Of a DNA stretch of 64,000 nt, positions 33,701 through 39,700 are shown one piece after another. The DNA comes from a bacterium D16-34. GTDB taxonomy: Bacteria > Actinomycetota > Coriobacteriia > Coriobacteriales > Eggerthellaceae. The notes under the pieces are model-generated. The model saw only the letters and a program-made list of their open reading frames with translations, did not search any database and was not told the origin of the DNA. Every line of letters begins with the position of its first letter. Position 1 is the stretch's first letter. Position numbers and translations under genes: made by a program. The DNA is taken from the NCBI GenBank assembly GCA_003612515.1, contig RAZB01000001.1, positions 496,001 through 560,000 of the forward strand, given 5' to 3'.

Positions 33701-36700
33701 GCTGTATCAAGATAACTTCGTTCGTCTCAGCGAGCTGAAGACCTATATCGCAGCGCATCCGGACGAGGCCGAAAAGCTTAAGAAGGCCATTCGTGGCATT
33801 TGGGCTCAGGCGGAAAAAGATTCAGTTATCCTGCCATGCCAAGGCTACATTCGCCTGACTTATGATTTGCACGCACCGCTGAATCTGCCGAAGTACTTGG
33901 GTACCACCACTGGTGATGCTAACTTCGACATGAACTTGGAAGAGGAATCGAATAACGAAGAGCTTGCAGCGCGCTTAGCGAGCGTATCGCAGTGGAACAG
34001 CTTCTTGCAGCGTATTAACACCGCTGGTAACTCTGCTGCGAACGACGCTGGTGCTCGTATGCAAGAGAACAAACAAGCAGGCGCCTTCATTGACGCACCT
34101 GACGAGCGCGGTTACCTGGGCGATTATGTCTGGATCGACTACAACTGGGATATGTTGCAAAACGAAACCGATGGTCCGGTTGTAAAAGATGCGCTTGGTC
34201 GCGAGACTACCTACCATAAGGCTGACAATGGTCGCTTCATCCTGTCTACGGATAAGACCATTGATAAGACCACTGGCGAATGGACTGGTTTGTATGGCGA
34301 TGGCAATGTCACCAGCGACCTGTTCAAGGATCTCGACTTCGACGGCGTGCCGGATGACCCGGGTGTTAACGGTGTTAAGGTTGAGTTGCTCAACGCATAT
34401 GGTTTGCCATGCAACCGTGACGGGCAAGTCGTTCGCTACATGGAAAACATCAATGCAGCAGGCGAGTCTCGTTGGGTACTGTGCGACGATCGCACGGGCG
34501 AGCCGGTCTTGAACGCAGCTGGCGGCTATATTAATGCTGACGCTGGCGCTCCGGCCACCTACACCACTGAGTCTGACTACTTCGACAACAAGGGTTATTG
34601 GATCTTGTCCAACTTGCTGCCTGGTCAGTACAAGCTGCGCTTCACCTTCCCGAAGGCATATGCTAATTACTCAGTGACGACCAAATCAATTGGCCCGGAT
34701 GACGCACGCAACCCGATGGATATCACCTATGTTGAGGATGATCCGACCACTCCTGATGTAGACGAAACATCATTGGTTGCTGAGACCACGAAACCAATTG
34801 AGGTCAAAGCAGTTAACTATGATGCGGACTACTTCAAGAACACGGAAGATCCGTTCAGCAACCCTGATCCAACACATGAGCTCTATGATGCTCGAGCGAC
34901 AAGCTATGACGTTGGTATCTCTCGCCCGATTACATATGCTGGCGTGGTTTATCGTGACGACCGCTATGATCAGCGCGACCCGGTAACCAACGAATATGCT
35001 GAAATTGATCCGGAGCTTATTGACGGCTATCTGGATTATCAGTCCGACCCATCAAATACAGCTACTGCTCCCACAACGCAAAAAGAGCAGCGCTTGGCTA
35101 ACATGCGTGTGAGCGTCTATCAGTACGACCCGATTACGGGAACTATTTCGGATGCTCCTATTATGGACGCTAATGGTGAGCTGGCTGAAACGCTTACGGA
35201 TGAAAGCGGCGAATTCAAGTTCCGCTTGCGTCCTGGATACACCTATCTGATTAGGTGCATCGATGCGGTTGGCACGCGCTTGATTAAGCCGACGCCGTAC
35301 TTGTGGTCAAAAGATCCGCTGTCAGGTCCTGCAACTGACACCGGTGTGTGGGATAACGACTTACGTAGTGCTGGCGGTATTGGCGAAACCTATCCGTTCG
35401 AGGCTGTTGTTCCTGTTGACGCAGACGGTCATGCCGTATACGAGCAGGGCGAAGAGTGGCGTGGCTACAAGGTATATCGCAAGCTGGCACTTGGCTATGT
35501 TGATGGTACGAAGGGCTATCTGGGCAACTATGTCTGGAACGACCTGAACTACAACGGCGTGCAAGATCTGCTTGAGCCGGGCATCGAAGGCGTAACGGTA
35601 ACCTTGGAGCAGTACTGGTGGAATCCGAAGGCTGGCACCTCAGGTGCTTGGCAGTTAGTGCCCGACCAAGAGTACTTGACGCAAACCACCAACAATGCAG
35701 GTCAGTATGTATTTAAGGGCTTGCGCACCTACGTGCCTGATCCATTGGATCCGGATCCGAATAAGCTTGATGAGGACAAAGAGAAGTTCATCGCTGGATA
35801 TAGGTTGCGTATTGACCGAAAGACCTTAGCTGGCTTGACAACCACGTGGGGAACAACCTTGCGCAACTCTGCCTATGACGCAGACGGTGCAGATGATGAA
35901 AATGACTCTGACCTTCGCTCCTCTGAGTTGGTAGGCCCGTCAACGGTGACACCTGGTGCAACTGAGTTCACCCATTACTTCAACGAGGCAAATGCTGGCT
36001 TGAAGGCTGACTTGGATACGGGCATCGGTCCGAACTCCATGATCGTGCTTGCAGGACCGGCAACTGAAGATTCGCAAGCTAACGACTTAAAGACCATCAG
36101 GATCTCGCCGGCCGTGAGTTACACCTACGACCTCAACAACGCTCAGCGTTATGAGATGTGGGACGCTGGATTGGTTGAGGTGCCAGAGGCTGAGGTTACG
36201 GGCCGTGTTTGGCATGACGCCAACTACGATGGCTTGCAAGCAACTGAAGAAGTAACTGACGAAGAGTCCGGCGAAACCTCTGAGGTTTGGGCTGCAAGCG
36301 AACCGGGTATGCCTGGTGAGTGTGTGATCATGACGCAGTGGTACTTCAACCCTGATGAAGTGAATACTGATGGTAGCCATTGGTTCCAAAACACCAGCTT
36401 TGGTGCAGACCTTCGTACGTCTGGCAAAGTGCCTGATAGCTACATTGCAGGTGACGGCAGTGCGGTTGATCCGCTGCTCGTTGCTGGCGAAGTTGGCGTG
36501 CTGACCGACGAGGATGGTGTCTATAGCTTCAAGAATTTGCCGACGGCATATACCAGCGATGAGGGCGCACAGTATCTGGCAGCCTATCGTGTTCGCTTGG
36601 CAAATATCCATGTTGATCTTGCCGCTGACACCGGTGCCGATGAAGACGTTCATTGGCTCTTAACGCGCAGCCATGTAACAGGCGAAGACGGCGTTGAGGC

Positions 36701-39700
36701 TTCATTGGCTATCGACTCTGATGTGCTAGACAACGACACGCTTGCCTTGGTGAACGCTGATTATGTTGGCAAGGCTGGTGTCAACCGTCCGATTGATGGT
36801 CAGATTATTCTGGCAGCAAAGGCAAAGACGCTTCGCGCTGATCAAGTATCGCAAGTTGACGTGCCATCGCCTCAGGCAATGCCTACCGATGCCTCTGGTG
36901 CTACGGTTACCTATGACTGGCTGACTGTTCGCAACTTAGATGCTGAAGGCAATGCTGTCGTTGCTGGCGGCGACGCAGGTCAGCTGCCTCCGCCACGAAA
37001 TAGCATCGTTGGTGTTATTTGGAACGACGTAAACAACGATGGTATTCAGGATAAGGACGAAAACGGTAAGCCTATCGCTCCTGAGCTGGGCATTAACGGT
37101 CTGCGCGTAACGCTTGAGCGTTATGTTCCCGATCCAAATGATGAAGACGGCGACGGCGACGGTTGGAAGCGTGACCCGGATTGGTATACCGACTGGACGA
37201 ACGATCCTAACTATGACCCGGCAACCGACCCGGCAGATCCGTGGGAGGCTTACGAGCAGAATTCGCAGAAGGGTATTGGTAGCGACCGCGCAGGTCACAG
37301 CCAAGAAACGCATCAAGACAACAATGCTGATGACATTTGGGTCAATGGTGTGTACCGCTTCGACGATCTGCCTTCGCAGCACATTGACGAAACAACCGGT
37401 GAGCCGATTGTATATGCCTACCGTGTACGCATTACGGCAAGCGATGACATTCGTCGTACCTACCTGATTGCTAAGTATCAGCAGGGTAGTGAGTGGAAAG
37501 ACGACTCCGACCTTCGCTATGTTGACGCATACCTCATGAATGTTGATGAGGGTCGCGAATACGACGTACTGTTGGATGAAGCCACGGAAAGCTCATTTGA
37601 TGCAAATGTCGTAGAGTTTGCACCGTCGAATAACCCGAACCAAACCGGTTCAACTGTCGGTCAGCGCTTCAACACGGTTGCTCTTCAGGCACAAGCGCTG
37701 ATGGGTCGTGCAGCCGCGCTTGATTATGAGTACGACTTAGGTGCTGGTAACGATCGCGCATGGAATGACGGTGGTGCACTTGAGCCGCCAACCGCTCGCT
37801 TGGGTGGCTATGTCTGGCGCGACGATGACTATGACGGCATCATGGACGAAGGCGAAGATGGTCTCGCGAATGTGAAGGTTCGCATCCAGCGTTGGTTCTA
37901 TGAAGACGGCGCATGGGTACGCGGTGGCTCTGATGAAGTGATGACTGACGAAAATGGTTATTACGAGCGCATTGAGCCTACGGTGGTGCGTGGCGCAACC
38001 GATGTAAACATCACGTGTCTAGCGGGCTACACCATTGAGGTTGTACATGACGAGGCCGATGGTGGTGTGGGCGATGTTCCACCGACGCAGTACGAGCAAA
38101 CTGACAAAGACAACCCAGAGGCAGATGCTGATGAGGTGAACTCAAAGGTATTGCGTATGTCCAGCAATCCGAATGGTCTGTACACTGACGGCGATCATGC
38201 AGTTCGCTGGTCGGCAGAAAACTCGGTTGGCACTAATGGCATACGTACGCTGGATGGCCGCATTGTTTTGGCAGGCATTGCCGATAAGGATACGCCGAGC
38301 CAGTACTCGATTCGCGGCTTCGACGTAACAGAGAGTGCTGATGAAGTTCGCATGCATGCTGGCTTTGGGCCGTTCCACAATTCAGACATCGTTGGTGTGG
38401 TCTGGAACGACGCTGATTACGATGGCATTCGTGAGCATGTGACCTCGCTTGATGGGGAAGGCGAAGTGACACCTGATCCTCAAGGCAAGGAAAAGGGTAT
38501 TGCTGGCATTCGTGTTGCGTTGACGCAGTACCACTTGCTTGATGGCCAGTGGGTACAAAACCTTGACTTTGGCAGCGGTCAGACGCCTGATGAGGGTGTT
38601 GAACCTTCATCAATGATCGTGACGTCAAATGCTGATGGTATATATAGGTTTACCGATCTGCCTGGCTATGTTCAGATTGGCGTAGATGATTACAGCATCG
38701 TGGCATATCGCGTGCGTTTGCTGGATTCGCCGGTTGGCGCGGTTGTAACCAAGCATCATACGCATACGGCCACTATCCGCACCGACTCTGACCTGGTCAG
38801 CGAGGATGACAACGGTGTTGAGTTTGCAATTGGTGAGCAGTATCAAGACACCTTTAATAACACCTTGCGCGATGATGGTTTCGTCATTTTGGCTCGCGAG
38901 AAGCATGAGACGCATCATTCGCTCTACGAGGTGAAATTCGGTGGCATTACCTATGACCCGATCGGCCCGGCATTTGAAGAGCGCGGCGGTGACGCAGGAT
39001 TTAGGCTGCCGCCGGGAACGCATATTGCTGGTCGCGTTTGGAACGACAACAACGTAAACGGCATCGAAGATGCTGGTGAAGCTGGTATTGGTGGCGTGAA
39101 AGTTGAGTTGACGCGCTACTGGTTCGATGGCGAGCTGGACGAGAATGGCAACCCGACGGGCACCGGTACGTGGATCTACGACGACGCATTTGTTGTCGAG
39201 GAGCCCATTGAGCCTGACCCATCTGAGCCTGTGGATCCGGACAATCCTGACGATCCGACAAACCCGGAGGATCCGGACAACCCATCTGAGCCGACGGATC
39301 CGGAGAACCCGGATACTCCTGGTGAGCCAACCGATCCCGAGAGTCCGGATACCCCGAGCGAGGGTGACGAAGGCGACGACGCCACCGGCGGAGAGGGTAC
39401 TGAAGAAGGAGAAGACGAAGCAGGCGCTTCTGCTCTCGCTGACGAGGAAGGCGACGGATCAGATTCTGCTGATTCGACCGACCCTGCTGATCCCGACAAT
39501 GAGGGTGATGGCGGCGAAGGCGACGGCGGCGACGAAGGCGACCCGTCTGATCCTTCCAACCCGGATGATCCGGATAGCCCAACAGATCCGGATAACCCAA
39601 CGGAGCCGGATTACCCGACAGAGCCTACGCCCGACATGCGCGTTGTGCCAGTAAGCATGCTGACGAACGCTGATGGCACCTATAGCTTCGACAATTTGGA